From assembly GCA_965223355.1 (NCBI GenBank), contig CBDCWE010000003.1, positions 3,410,001-3,474,000 of the forward strand: 64,000 nt of DNA, read 5' to 3'. The notes under the pieces are model-generated. The model worked only from the letters and a program-made list of their open reading frames with translations. It had not been told where the DNA came from and searched no databases. How positions within the stretch are numbered: position 1 is the stretch's first letter; every line of letters begins with the position of its first letter. The translations under genes were made by a program, and so were the position numbers. Positions 7,944 to 17,115 of this stretch are shown piece by piece. Origin of the DNA: Tectiglobus sp965223355. GTDB taxonomy: Bacteria; Pseudomonadota; Alphaproteobacteria; Rhizobiales; Hyphomicrobiaceae.

Positions 7944-10715
7944 CTACAGTGTGCGCTCGACGGTCTCCACCTGGAAGCACTCGATCACGTCGCCGGAGCG
8001 GATATCCTGATAGTTGGCAAACGCCATGCCGCATTCCTGGCCGCCCGGAACTTCTCTGACTTCGTCCTTGAAGCGCTTGAGGGTCGACAACGTGCCTTCA
8101 TGGATCACAACGTTGTCGCGCAACAGGCGCACCTTGGCTCCGCGTTCGACCTTGCCATCGGTGACCAGACAGCCGGCAACCCGGCCGATCTTCGAGATGC
8201 TGAACACTTCGCGGATCTCGGCGTTGCCCAGGAAGATTTCGCGCAGTGTTGGGTCGAGCATGCCGGACATCACCGCCCTCACGTCGTCGACGAGATCGTA
8301 GATGATGCTGTAATAGCGGATCTCGACACCGTCCTGCTCGGCGGCAACTTTCGCCTGGGCATTGGCGCGGACGTTGAAACCAATGATGACGGCGTTCGAT
8401 GCCGTCGCCAGCGTGACGTCGGACTCGGTGATGCCGCCGACACCGGAATGAATGATGCGCGCTTCGACTTCCTCGTTGCCGACCTGCGCCAAGGCACCGG
8501 CGATCGCTTCGACGGAGCCTTGCACATCGCCTTTGACGATCAGCGCAAACTCTTTCTTACCCTCCTCGTGCAGCTGCTGCATCATCTGCTCGAAGGAGCG
8601 CGTTGTACCAGCAGAACCCAGCGTCTCGCGGCGCTTGCGGATCCGGTAGTCCGTAATCTCACGCGCGCGCGCCTCGTTTTCGACGACGGCAAACTGATCG
8701 CCTGCTTCCGGTGCCGTATCAAAACCGAGCACTTCAACGGGCAACGAGGGTCCGGCCTTGGCGACGTTCTTGCCCGTATCATCGATCAGCGCACGAACAC
8801 GTCCCCATGACGTTCCGGCGACGACAATGTCGCCGACGGCCAGCGTGCCGCGCTGAACCAGCAGGGTTCCAACCGGTCCACGGCCGCGCTCAAGCTTCGC
8901 CTCGATGACAAAACCTTCCGCCGAGCGATCCGGATTGGCGCGCAAATCGAGGAGTTCGGACTGCAGGGTAATCGCCTCGAGCAGGCCGGCGAGGTTCATC
9001 TTCTCCAGCGCCGACACCTCAACTTCGAGTGTCTCACCCGACATGCTCTCGACGATCACCTCATGCTGCAACAGCTCGGTGCGCACCCGGTTCGGATCGG
9101 CATCGGGCTTGTCCATCTTGTTGATGGCGACAATCATCGGGACTTCGGCCGCCTTGGCGTGGGCGATCGCCTCGATCGTTTGCGGCATCACGCCGTCGTC
9201 GGCGGCGACCACCAGAATGACGATGTCGGTGACCCTGGCGCCGCGCGCGCGCATTGCAGTAAACGCGGCATGGCCCGGCGTATCGATGAAAGTGATCTTT
9301 TGGCCGCTGCCAGCTGTGACCTGATAGGCGCCAATGTGCTGGGTGATACCGCCTGCTTCGCCGCCGGCCACGTTCTCTTCGCGAATGGCATCGAGAAGCG
9401 AAGTCTTGCCATGGTCGACATGGCCCATGATGGTGACCACGGGCGCGCGCGGTTGCAGCGTATCGTCGTCGTCGACTTCGTCGATGAAACCTTCTTCAAC
9501 GTCGGCTTCGGATACCAGCTTCGCCGTGTGACCAAATTCCTCGACAATCAACTGAGCCGTTTCGGTGTCAATGACGTCGTTGATCTGATGCATTGCACCT
9601 TGCTTCATCAAATATTTGATGACATCGACGGCGCGTTCCGTCATGCGGTTGGCGAGTTCCTGAATTGTGATCACTTCCGGAATGATCACTTCGCGCGAGA
9701 TCTTCTCGCGGGTTTGGGCAATGCCCATCGCCTTTTGCTTTTCACGCTCGCGCTTGCGCTTGAGAGACGCGAGTGAACGTTCGCGCTGGCGTTCATCGAA
9801 TGCATTGGTAATTGTCAGCTTGCCGCGAACGCGGCCGTCTTCGCTGCGCGGCGTCGCCCGCTTGCCGCCGCGGCGGCGGCGATCGTCCTCGTCCTCGCGC
9901 TGCGGCTGGGCGGGTAAGGGTTTGAGCGGTTTGCGGGTTTGTTCTTCGGCCTTTTTCGCCGGCTCTTCCGGCTTTTTCGGTTCCGGCCGGTCGGTGCGCG
10001 TGACAATCATCGGTCGGATCATGCCGACGGACTTGAGCAGCGGTTCATCGCCGCGCGCAGATCCGGGCGCGGTATTCTCCGCCCGCTGTGGCTCGGTTTG
10101 GCCAGCGGCGGGCGTTTGAGCGGCGGCTGGCGGCGTTGCGGCGGCCGTTGGCGGTTGCGCCGACGCGCCTACGGCACCGTTCGTCGCTGTCGCAGAAGCG
10201 GCCGGTTCGCCGTCTGTCGCCGGTCGTGCGGATTGCCCAGCTTCGGCCGCCGCTTCGGCCACGGCCGCGGCCCGCGCTGCCGCTTCGGCTGCTTTGGCGG
10301 CGGCTGCGGCCGTCTCAGCTTGCTTGCGCACGGTTTCTTCGGCGGCCTTAGCCTTGGCCGCAGCGTCCTGCTCGACCTGGCGCTTTGCGGCTTCGGCGGC
10401 TTCCTTTTCTGCCTCTCGGGCAGCGCGCTGAGCAGCGGCCAGCGCGGCGGCGCGCTTTGCCACTTCCTCTTGCGACAAACCGCTGGGCGATTGCGTCTCA
10501 CCCGCCTTGGCCGCCGCAGATTTGGCCCTGGCGCTGCGTCCGGCGTCCCGTTCGGGCGCAGTTACAACGCGCTTGCGCTTCTTCTCGACGACAACCGATT
10601 TCGAGCGTCCATGGCTGAATTTCTGCTGGACGTGACCTGCATCGACCGTGCGTTTGAGGCTGATAGGCTTACGGCCACGGGCCGTTTTTTCGCCAGCTTC
10701 CTTCGATTCGCTCAT
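7944..10715 (-). CDS. infB: Translation initiation factor IF-2
   Basis: A 923-residue IF-2, the GTPase that delivers fMet-tRNA to the 30S complex. The N-terminal part holds an alphaproteobacterial SLKRTVDAGHVQQKFSHGR segment, then a very long Ala/Glu/Pro-rich linker (about residues 70-300), then the conserved RSLASLKRKREREK basic stretch. The G domain starts near residue 427 with VVTIMGHVDHGKT (P-loop), then FIDTPGHAAFTAMRARG and NKMDKPDAD. Domains II-IV follow, ending in FQVETVERTL. It follows ylxR by 19 bp. The long low-complexity linker explains many long overlapping frames in this stretch. Confidence 0.98.
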   Translation of the reverse strand: MSESKEAGEKTARGRKPISLKRTVDAGHVQQKFSHGRSKSVVVEKKRKRVVTAPERDAGRSARAKSAAAKAGETQSPSGLSQEEVAKRAAALAAAQRAAREAEKEAAEAAKRQVEQDAAAKAKAAEETVRKQAETAAAAAKAAEAAARAAAVAEAAAEAGQSARPATDGEPAASATATNGAVGASAQPPTAAATPPAAAQTPAAGQTEPQRAENTAPGSARGDEPLLKSVGMIRPMIVTRTDRPEPKKPEEPAKKAEEQTRKPLKPLPAQPQREDEDDRRRRGGKRATPRSEDGRVRGKLTITNAFDERQRERSLASLKRKREREKQKAMGIAQTREKISREVIIPEVITIQELANRMTERAVDVIKYLMKQGAMHQINDVIDTETAQLIVEEFGHTAKLVSEADVEEGFIDEVDDDDTLQPRAPVVTIMGHVDHGKTSLLDAIREENVAGGEAGGITQHIGAYQVTAGSGQKITFIDTPGHAAFTAMRARGARVTDIVILVVAADDGVMPQTIEAIAHAKAAEVPMIVAINKMDKPDADPNRVRTELLQHEVIVESMSGETLEVEVSALEKMNLAGLLEAITLQSELLDLRANPDRSAEGFVIEAKLERGRGPVGTLLVQRGTLAVGDIVVAGTSWGRVRALIDDTGKNVAKAGPSLPVEVLGFDTAPEAGDQFAVVENEARAREITDYRIRKRRETLGSAGTTRSFEQMMQQLHEEGKKEFALIVKGDVQGSVEAIAGALAQVGNEEVEARIIHSGVGGITESDVTLATASNAVIIGFNVRANAQAKVAAEQDGVEIRYYSIIYDLVDDVRAVMSGMLDPTLREIFLGNAEIREVFSISKIGRVAGCLVTDGKVERGAKVRLLRDNVVIHEGTLSTLKRFKDEVREVPGGQECGMAFANYQDIRSGDVIECFQVETVERTL

Positions 10716-10734
10716 ACTTGTTCCGTTTCTTGTC

Positions 10735-11436
10735 CTACATCACATCATTCGCCTTCTCCGATGGCGATTTCACACATTCGACCGCGCTGGCGGAATCCGG
10801 TAACGGCTGGCCGATCCCACGAAAGCTTAAAATCCGCCGCGTCGCCGCGGCAAATCCGGCGGCTGCACGAGCGCGGTGAACCGCAGCATGTACCACATTT
10901 GGCCGCCCGATGGCCAAACTGATTTGTTCAACGCTGAATAGATCTATGATCAATGGGGCAATCTGCAACGACCGGCAAATTGCGCCATACTTCCGCGCCA
11001 GACGCTCACGACCATCAGCTCCGGCATCTGCGGCCTGAACCAGCCACGGGGGCGGCTCAACCATGATGCGTTGATCGACATTTGTGTAGCCGGTTATGAC
11101 ACATCCTGCCTTGTTTGCAAGGCTCAGCTGCTGCAAAGCGCGGCGGATGAGAAGCGCGTCGACCTGGTCGGCGAGATCCTCGCCAACCTTGACCTGTCGG
11201 CGCCAAGCGCGATCGAAGGCCTTGCGGGCAACGGCCTGATCCAAGCACGATCGCGCATTGGTCACCCAGGCACCGCGCCCGGGCAATTTTGTCGCGAGGT
11301 CGGGGACAACCGTGTTATCGGGTGCCAGCGCGAATCGGATCAGGGCCTGGGGCGGGCGCTGGGCACGCGACACAATGCACGTGCGCACCGGTCGATTGCC
11401 GGTGGCGCCAGCCTGGTCTTGGCGTCGTGCGTTCAT
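10735..11436 (-). CDS. YlxR-type RNA-binding protein fused to an L7Ae-like domain
   Basis: A 233-residue protein. The N-terminal half is the YlxR/DUF448 fold (RPVRTCIVSRAQRPPQALIR, then LPGRGAWVTNARSCLDQAV). Many relatives have a Cys-x-x-(Cys/Thr)-Arg form; here it reads RTCIVSR. The middle, from about 95, looks like an L7Ae/L30e RNA-binding domain: RRALQQLSLANKAGCVITGY, which resembles the kink-turn-binding ribosomal family. The last ~60 residues are unassigned. The fusion is known in Alphaproteobacteria, where it sits between nusA and infB, exactly as here. YlxR proteins have been linked to RNase P and translation; the specific role here is not visible. Confidence 0.85.
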   Translation of the reverse strand: MNARRQDQAGATGNRPVRTCIVSRAQRPPQALIRFALAPDNTVVPDLATKLPGRGAWVTNARSCLDQAVARKAFDRAWRRQVKVGEDLADQVDALLIRRALQQLSLANKAGCVITGYTNVDQRIMVEPPPWLVQAADAGADGRERLARKYGAICRSLQIAPLIIDLFSVEQISLAIGRPNVVHAAVHRARAAAGFAAATRRILSFRGIGQPLPDSASAVECVKSPSEKANDVM

Positions 11437-11466
11437 CGCGCCTATCCGTCCTCGCCCGCATGCGGT

Positions 11467-13188
11467 TTATGCCGGGTCCGCTGCAGCTGGCGGCGGTGCG
11501 TCATCTTCAGCGGTTGCAGCGGCTGCAGCGCGTGCTTCGCCATCGCCACGATCGCCGTCGTCGTCGCCGTCGTCACTGTCGCCCTCCGGCTCGGCATCCG
11601 GTCCTGCGTCATCGACGAGGTCGGCAGGATCAATCCAGCCGAGCAGAATGCGGGCGGCCAGGATCATTTCCTCGGCTTCTTCGCGTCCGACATCAAAGCC
11701 GTCCAGAATACCCTTATGGCGAACGGGCTCTGCACCCTTGTCCTTCTTGCGCTCGACCCAGCCGACCAGATCATCGGTTGCACAATCGGCAAGATCTTCT
11801 AGGGACTTGATCTCGTTTTCGCCGAACCTGACCATCATCGCCAGGTTTACGCCTGAGACGCTGGCAAGTTGGTCGGCAACGCCCAGCTGTTTGCGCTGCT
11901 CGTCACGTTCCTGCTCCTGGCGCTCGAGAAACTCGCGTGCGCGGGCCTGAATCTCGTCAGCGGTATCCTGATCAAAACCCTCGATGCCGGCGATCTCGTC
12001 GACTTCGACAAAGGCAACCTCCTCGATCGAGGTAAAGCCTTCGGTGACCAGCAGCTGGGCGATGACTTCATCGACGTCGAACGACTCCATGAACAGTTGT
12101 GAGCGCTCTGTAAACTCTTTCTGGCGGCGTTCGCTTTCTTCCTGCTCGGTCAGGATGTCGATATCCCAGCCCGTCAGTTGCGAGGCAAGGCGCACGTTCT
12201 GGCCGCGTCGGCCGATCGCCAGCGACAATTGGCTTTCCGGCACCACAACCTCAATTCGATCGGCATCTTCATCGAGCACGACCTTGCTGACCTCGGCCGG
12301 CGCCAGGGCGTTCACGATAAAGCTCGCAGCATCATCGTTCCATTGGATGATATCGATCTTTTCACCCTGAAGCTCGTTGACGACGGCCTGAACACGTTGA
12401 CCGCGCATGCCGACACAGGCGCCGACCGGATCGATCGACGCATCCTTGGAGATCACCGCGATCTTGGCGCGCGAGCCCGGGTCACGCGCCACCGATTTGA
12501 TCTCGACGACCCCATCATAGATTTCCGGCACCTCCATCGAGAACAGCTTCGACATGAACTCCGGCCGCGCCCGCGACAGGAAGATTTGCGGTCCGCGCTG
12601 CTCGCGACGAACATCATAAACATAGGCACGCACGCGATCGCCGTAGCGGACATTTTCACGAGGGATCATCTCATCGCGCCGGATGATCGCTTCGGCCCGG
12701 CCAAGGTCGACAATCACGTTGCCGTATTCGACGCGCTTGACGGTGCCGTTGGCGATTTCATCCACCCGGTCCTTGTATTCTTCGTACTGACGGTCGCGTT
12801 CGGCGTCGCGAACCTTTTGCACGATGACCTGTTTGGCGTTTTGAGCAGCAACCCGCCCGAAATCCATTGGCGGCAGTTGTTCCGTCAACTCATCGCCAAT
12901 CTGGGCATCTTGCTTGATCCTCAGCGCATCTTCGAGCCGGATCTCGGTCCACTCGTTCTCGACGTCCTCGACTACGGTCTGGACGCGGGTTAGTTCTGTT
13001 GCGCCGGTCTTGGGATCGATGGCACAGCGAATGTCGTTCTCAACGCCGTAGCGGGACTTGGCCGCCTTCTGGATGGCATCCTGCATGGCGTCGATCACGA
13101 TCATTCGATCGATCGACTTTTCGCGCGCCACCGCATCTGCGATTTGCAGCAGCTCCAGACGGTTGGCGCTAACACCTGCCATGGCCAT
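11467..13188 (-). CDS. nusA: Transcription termination/antitermination factor NusA
   Basis: A 573-residue NusA binding RNA polymerase and nascent RNA. The N-terminal domain begins SANRLELLQIADAVAREKSI. The S1 domain lies around VKRVEYGNVIVDLGRAEAI (about 148-195). KH1 contains DPVGACVGMRGQRVQAV, and KH2 contains QLSLAIGRRGQNVRLASQL. Two C-terminal helix-hairpin-helix AR-type repeats follow (FTSIEEVAFVEVDEIAGIEG and IKSLEDLADCATDDLVGW). The tail is unusually acidic and alanine-rich (DDGDDDGDRGD onward). It begins two bases after the rimP stop. Met1 and Met3 are both plausible starts. Confidence 0.97.
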   Translation of the reverse strand: MAMAGVSANRLELLQIADAVAREKSIDRMIVIDAMQDAIQKAAKSRYGVENDIRCAIDPKTGATELTRVQTVVEDVENEWTEIRLEDALRIKQDAQIGDELTEQLPPMDFGRVAAQNAKQVIVQKVRDAERDRQYEEYKDRVDEIANGTVKRVEYGNVIVDLGRAEAIIRRDEMIPRENVRYGDRVRAYVYDVRREQRGPQIFLSRARPEFMSKLFSMEVPEIYDGVVEIKSVARDPGSRAKIAVISKDASIDPVGACVGMRGQRVQAVVNELQGEKIDIIQWNDDAASFIVNALAPAEVSKVVLDEDADRIEVVVPESQLSLAIGRRGQNVRLASQLTGWDIDILTEQEESERRQKEFTERSQLFMESFDVDEVIAQLLVTEGFTSIEEVAFVEVDEIAGIEGFDQDTADEIQARAREFLERQEQERDEQRKQLGVADQLASVSGVNLAMMVRFGENEIKSLEDLADCATDDLVGWVERKKDKGAEPVRHKGILDGFDVGREEAEEMILAARILLGWIDPADLVDDAGPDAEPEGDSDDGDDDGDRGDGEARAAAAATAEDDAPPPAAADPA

Positions 13189-13190
13189 GT

Positions 13191-13841
13191 TCAGTCTTCC
13201 TTCTGCTCGTGCGCCTGCATCGTGGTAGCGGCGCCCAAATTCTCGCCGCAGCGGTCAAGCTCAGTATCTTGCCGGTCTGCGCCCGACACGCGTTTTGATC
13301 GACGCAGCGACTCGCGGACGAGGTCATCGCTCAGAACCAGTCTCGCGCTTTCAATCAATTCAACCGGGAGGCCGAGCACCTGCCGGCCAAGTTGATCGAG
13401 GTCGACTTCGATCCGCACTTCTCCGTCCGCAAAACCTTCAAGTGTGCCGGCAAAGCGCCGCCGCCCGTCCAACAGCTCGCGCAACTCGATCTTGGCCGCA
13501 TAACCCGCCCAGTCCTCAAAGTCACTTGCCCGCACCAACGGTCGGTCAATGCCGGGTGAGGAGACCTCCAGTCGATAGGCGCCCGGGATCGGATCAAAGG
13601 CATCGAGAAGCGGTGAAAGCTGCCGCGAAATTGTTGCACAATCGTCAATCGAGATGGTGCCGTCGGACCGTTCCGCCATAACCTGTACGGTTTGCGACTT
13701 ATCGCGCCCCATCAATTGAACACGCACAAGGCGAAATCCAAGATCTTGCAGCGAAGGTTCGACCAGTTCTGCGATCGCAGCCGCCAGTCCGCTTTCGCGT
13801 ACAAATCTAGAATCGAGTGGTACCGCGTTTGCCCCAGACAT
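13191..13841 (-). CDS. rimP: Ribosome maturation factor RimP
   Basis: A 216-residue protein from the start chosen at 13841 (MSGANAVPLDSRFVRESG). RimP helps 30S maturation. Family features are ELVEPSLQDLGFRLVRVQ, DDCATISRQLSPLLDAFDPI and YRLEVSSPGIDRPLVRASDF, which is the best-conserved RimP signature. The C-terminal SH3-like part is followed by a ~45-residue polar extension. The frame stays open to 13937, but the additional residues do not resemble the family. It is the promoter-proximal gene of the nusA-infB operon; the 160 bp upstream to the terminator at 14002-14031 should hold the operon promoter. Confidence 0.93.
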   Translation of the reverse strand: MSGANAVPLDSRFVRESGLAAAIAELVEPSLQDLGFRLVRVQLMGRDKSQTVQVMAERSDGTISIDDCATISRQLSPLLDAFDPIPGAYRLEVSSPGIDRPLVRASDFEDWAGYAAKIELRELLDGRRRFAGTLEGFADGEVRIEVDLDQLGRQVLGLPVELIESARLVLSDDLVRESLRRSKRVSGADRQDTELDRCGENLGAATTMQAHEQKED

Positions 13842-14001
13842 CACACAACGGTTCTCAACGGTTGGCCCGCATCGCGAATGCAAGGTCAACGTGACGGACT
13901 GCGGACCCGTTGCTGCCTTCAGGCTGTCATTCGGCACCGCAGCGGCCGGAGATGGACCTCATATTCAACAGATTCAAATTGTCGACTGATCGCAAAACAA
14001 C

Positions 14002-14031
14002 AAAAAAGAGCGAGCCCGCGAGGGCCCACTC
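14002..14031 (-). terminator. Rho-independent terminator downstream of trmB
   Basis: Read on the minus strand: a 10 bp stem GAGTGGGCCC/GGGCTCGCTC (two G-U pairs) with a four-base loop, followed directly by TTTTTTG. It lies ~240 bp past trmB and just before rimP, so it should separate the metK-trmB unit from the rimP-nusA operon. Confidence 0.75.
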
Positions 14032-14189
14032 TCAGAGTTGAGATGATCATGAGCAAGCCAACCCTAGGTGAACAACGCCGGCATTGCAAGCGCAATTTGT
14101 CACTTTTTTGAACCCTCCCTCGATCAGCGCCAGCGTCGGGCTGTGACGTGAATTTGCCGCCGGCGAACGCCGGACCGGCCCATCCTGCG

Positions 14190-14260
14190 GCGGACGTGGG
14201 CGGCGCCGGCGCCCATCGTTCGACAGGCGCCGTGTCTGCGGCACGATCGGCGCGGCCACC
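14190..14260. repeat. Degenerate relative of the 191-660 repeat unit
   Basis: The segment GGCGCCCATCGTTCGACAGG and the following GCGCC...CTGCGG...ACGAT parallel the core of the tandem units at 191-660 (GGGGCCCATCGTCCGACAAG and onward). Similarity is patchy. The surrounding stretch 14032-14271 contains no gene. Confidence 0.4.
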
Positions 14261-14271
14261 CACCGCGGCCG

Positions 14272-14967
14272 CTAAACCCGTAGGAATCGAAAATAGTAGC
14301 AGCGCCGGCCCTCGCGGTCGGCCTTCGCCTCATACCGGGTTGGCGGCCAGTCCGGTGGTCGCTGACGCCAATCAGCCGTTGCCGTCGCCGGCCAGGTCAA
14401 ACCGGGACATTGGCGGACCGCCAACAACATGGCGCGGGCATAGTCCGCGACATCCGTTGCAATGCGCAACTGCGAGCCGGGTGCAAGCGCTGCGGCCAGC
14501 AGTTGCAGTGTGACCGCGTTGATGAGGCGACGCTTGATATGGCGCCTTTTCGGCCATGGATCAGGAAACAGCACAAACGCCCGCGACAGTGTGCCCGGCG
14601 GCAGCCCACGCAGAATGTCGCGGGCGTCGCCATCATAGAGCCGAACATTCTTCAGGCCGCGGCGTTCTACGGCATCGAGCACCTTCACGATGCCGTCCAG
14701 GAACGGCTCGCATCCGATCAGGCCGACGTCGGGGTGGCGCTCGGCCTGCCAGATCAGGTGCTCGCCGCCGCCAAATCCGATTTCCAGCCAGATCTCGCGC
14801 GGAGCAATATCGAACGGGTCGGCGGCGGCGGATGTCGGGTCGATGCGGTAGGCCGGCAGCATCTTGGCATACAGTTGTTGCTGGCGCGCCGTGAGTTTGC
14901 GCGCGCGCAATCGGCCGAATGATCGCAAGTCCCGACGGCGCCATGGTGCAGGTTGCTGGTCCGACAT
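14272..14967 (-). CDS. trmB: tRNA (guanine-N7-)-methyltransferase
   Basis: A 231-residue TrmB, which methylates G46 of tRNAs using SAM. The SAM-binding motif I IWLEIGFGGGEHLIWQAE lies near residues 59-76. The other motifs are IGCEPFLDGIVKVLD, VRLYDGDARDIL and the characteristic FVLFPDPWPKRRHIKRRL, and the C-terminus carries TRYEAKADREGR. It is downstream of metK, which makes SAM. The two genes are separated by a family B repeat. Confidence 0.97.
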   Translation of the reverse strand: MSDQQPAPWRRRDLRSFGRLRARKLTARQQQLYAKMLPAYRIDPTSAAADPFDIAPREIWLEIGFGGGEHLIWQAERHPDVGLIGCEPFLDGIVKVLDAVERRGLKNVRLYDGDARDILRGLPPGTLSRAFVLFPDPWPKRRHIKRRLINAVTLQLLAAALAPGSQLRIATDVADYARAMLLAVRQCPGLTWPATATADWRQRPPDWPPTRYEAKADREGRRCYYFRFLRV

Positions 14968-14989
14968 CGTGTCAATTGCCGACGTGTTA

Positions 14990-15130
14990 GGAACCTCTGA
15001 ACAAGTCCGAGGTCCAGGGGTCCAACCCCTGGTCGGCGTGTTTGAGGGGCTGAAAGCCCCTCAAGGATCGCCGCACGGCGGCGATATGTTAAGGGCGCCG
15101 CCCTTTGGAAACCTGGGACCTGATCGGTGT
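14990..15130. repeat. Family B hairpin repeat, copy 1
   Basis: From GGAACCTCTGAACAAGTCCG to AAACCTGGGACCTGATCGG. It has three tandem hairpins: CCAGGGG/CCCCTGG, GAGGGGCT/AGCCCCTC and ATCGCCG/CGGCGAT. The same succession recurs in reverse orientation at 47901-48047, in degenerate form at 38889-38989, and as a 3' fragment at 44518-44568. It fills the gap between metK and trmB. Confidence 0.8.
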
Positions 15131-15160
15131 TTCGTGATCAATGCGGGGCGAGCGGCAACC

Positions 15161-16360
15161 TCACGCCATCGCAGATTGCAGGGCATCGACCAAGTCGACC
15201 TTCTCCCAACTAAAACCGCCATCGTCATCCGGCGTCCGGCCGAAATGACCATAAGCCGATGTGCGCGCGTAAATCGGCTTGCTGAGTTCGAGATGTTGGC
15301 GAATGCCGCGCGGACTTAGATCCATGACATCCATCAGCACGCCTTCCAGCTTCTGTTCGTCAACGTTGCTGGTATCGTGCAGATTGACGTTGATCGACAA
15401 CGGCTTTGAGACCCCGATCGCATAGGAGACCTGGATGGTGCAGCGATCGGCCATACCGGCGGCGACAACGTTCTTGGCCAGGTAGCGCGCGGCGTAGGCA
15501 GCGGAACGGTCAACCTTGGTGGGATCCTTGCCGCTGAATGCACCGCCACCATGCGGCGAGGCGCCGCCATAGGTGTCGACAATGATCTTTCGACCCGTCA
15601 ATCCGCAATCGCCATCCGGTCCGCCGATCACGAACTTGCCGGTCGGGTTAACATGCCATTCCGTCTCATCGTTGATCCACTGGGCCGGCAGCGTTTCACG
15701 GATGAACGGTTCGACCAGCTGGCGCACGTCGTGCGATGACAGCGTGCCGTCGAGATGTTGTGTCGACAGAACGATATGGGTGATTGCGACAGGCTTGCCG
15801 TTTTCATAGCGCATCGACAGCTGGCTCTTGGAATCAGGTCCCAGCTTGTCGGCATCACGCTCACCGGCTTTGCGCGCGCGCGCCAGAACCTCAAGGATTT
15901 TGTGGCTGTAGTAGATCGGTGCCGGCATCAGGTCCGGCGTTTCATTACAGGCATAACCGAACATAATCCCTTGGTCGCCGGCGCCCTCATCCTTGTTACC
16001 CGCAGCATCGACGCCTTGGGCAATGTCCGCCGATTGCTCGTGCAACAGGATCATGACGTTGGAGTTCTGCCAATGAAACCCGTCCTGGACGTAGCCGATG
16101 TCCTTAATGGCGGCGCGTGCGCGCTCTTCGATCATCTCACGCGTAATCGTGTCGGGACCACGCGTCTCACCGGCAATGACGACCTGATTCGTGGTTGCAA
16201 GCGTTTCGCAGGCGACGCGGATGTTGGCCGGGTCCAATCCCGCCTTTGGGCCCTCTCTGAAAAACAGATCGACAACCTCGTCGGAAATCCGATCACAGAC
16301 CTTGTCCGGATGTCCTTCGGACACTGATTCACTCGTAAAATAGAAAGTCCTTACCGACAC
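15161..16360 (-). CDS. metK: S-adenosylmethionine synthetase
   Basis: A 399-residue MetK, which makes SAM from ATP and methionine. Visible signatures are FTSESVSEGHPDKVCD near the N-terminus (ATP-binding histidine), GAGDQGIMFGYACNET (signature 1) and GGGAFSGKDPTKVDRSAAY (signature 2). The start is GTG at 16360 (GTG TCG GTA AGG): an ATG overlaps it but in another frame, and the family N-terminus fits the GTG. SAM made here would serve TrmB, SpeD and the methyltransferase at 40786. No known SAM riboswitch is recognised upstream. Confidence 0.98.
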   Translation of the reverse strand: MSVRTFYFTSESVSEGHPDKVCDRISDEVVDLFFREGPKAGLDPANIRVACETLATTNQVVIAGETRGPDTITREMIEERARAAIKDIGYVQDGFHWQNSNVMILLHEQSADIAQGVDAAGNKDEGAGDQGIMFGYACNETPDLMPAPIYYSHKILEVLARARKAGERDADKLGPDSKSQLSMRYENGKPVAITHIVLSTQHLDGTLSSHDVRQLVEPFIRETLPAQWINDETEWHVNPTGKFVIGGPDGDCGLTGRKIIVDTYGGASPHGGGAFSGKDPTKVDRSAAYAARYLAKNVVAAGMADRCTIQVSYAIGVSKPLSINVNLHDTSNVDEQKLEGVLMDVMDLSPRGIRQHLELSKPIYARTSAYGHFGRTPDDDGGFSWEKVDLVDALQSAMA

Positions 16361-16399
16361 ATCGATCCCCGGGGTTTAGATTTGACAAAGCGCCGATGT

Positions 16400-16421
16400 C
16401 TTGCCGGCTTTGCACGGCAAG
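16400..16421 (-). promoter_or_regulatory. Hairpin in the metK leader
   Basis: A perfect 7 bp inverted repeat CTTGCCG/CGGCAAG, with an outer TTGAC/GTCAA pairing at 16382-16386 and 16422-16426, lies 40-65 bp upstream of metK. No regulatory class is recognised. The wider 16361-16617 gap holds no gene. Confidence 0.3.
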
Positions 16422-16617
16422 GTCAAGTAACCCGGCGCATGCGACACATTCGGCATGTCTTTTGCCGCCGTCGCCGAGCGTTGCAGCGCTGCGAGCAATA
16501 GGCCGTCCGGGAGCGTGATCATTATCGCGGCCCGCGGCCCGCTTCCCACTTGAAGAGCGGACATCAGCGCACGGCGCGGGGTTTACCGAGCCGCGATCGG
16601 GGCCTCCAAAGGCTGCC

Positions 16618-17115
16618 TCATTCCTTTTTGTCGTCGCCATCAGGCCTGGCGAGATCTTCATCGGCAACGGCAACAGCCCTGACGAGATCGACGACCGAAC
16701 GGCGCACGCGCGGGTCGGATATGCGCGAAAAGGCGCGATTGAGCTCAATGCCTTCACGGCTCTTCAAAACCCCGCCGACATAGTCGGTTCCTGGATCTTC
16801 AGCCATGCCGTCGACATTGCCGTTGATGTCGCAAACCGGCGCCTCGTCGTAGAAAAACTGGACATTTACGCCCAACACATTGGCCAATTCGAACAGCCGG
16901 CTCGCACCAATGCGATTGACGCCCTTCTCGTATTTTTGAACCTGCTGGAACGTGAGGCCGAGCCGCTCGCCGAGCTTTTCCTGGCTCATGCCGAGCAGCA
17001 TCCGGCGAAAACGCACGCGCGAACCAACATGAACGTCGATTGGATTGGGCCGTCTCGCATTCCGGTTCTGAATGTTCTCACTATCCAATAGAATGTCCCT
17101 CCGCCTCTGCCCCAT
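16618..17115 (-). CDS. XRE-family helix-turn-helix regulator
   Basis: A 165-residue cytoplasmic regulator. The Cro/C1-type HTH spans about residues 28-85: VGSRVRFRRMLLGMSQEKLG, then LGLTFQQVQKYEKGVNRIGA and LFELANVLGV. The C-terminal half carries an ordered acidic-polar segment and RRSVVDLVRAVA near 140. This type of regulator commonly lies upstream of metK in Alphaproteobacteria, as here; a role in controlling metK is inferred from synteny only. The first ~15 residues look unconserved, so a start at a later Met is possible. Confidence 0.88.
   Translation of the reverse strand: MGQRRRDILLDSENIQNRNARRPNPIDVHVGSRVRFRRMLLGMSQEKLGERLGLTFQQVQKYEKGVNRIGASRLFELANVLGVNVQFFYDEAPVCDINGNVDGMAEDPGTDYVGGVLKSREGIELNRAFSRISDPRVRRSVVDLVRAVAVADEDLARPDGDDKKE

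Noticed and set aside
16361..16617. SAM riboswitch before metK
   Set aside because: A simple hairpin exists, but none of the conserved core sequences of SAM-II or SAM/SAH classes is recognisable.
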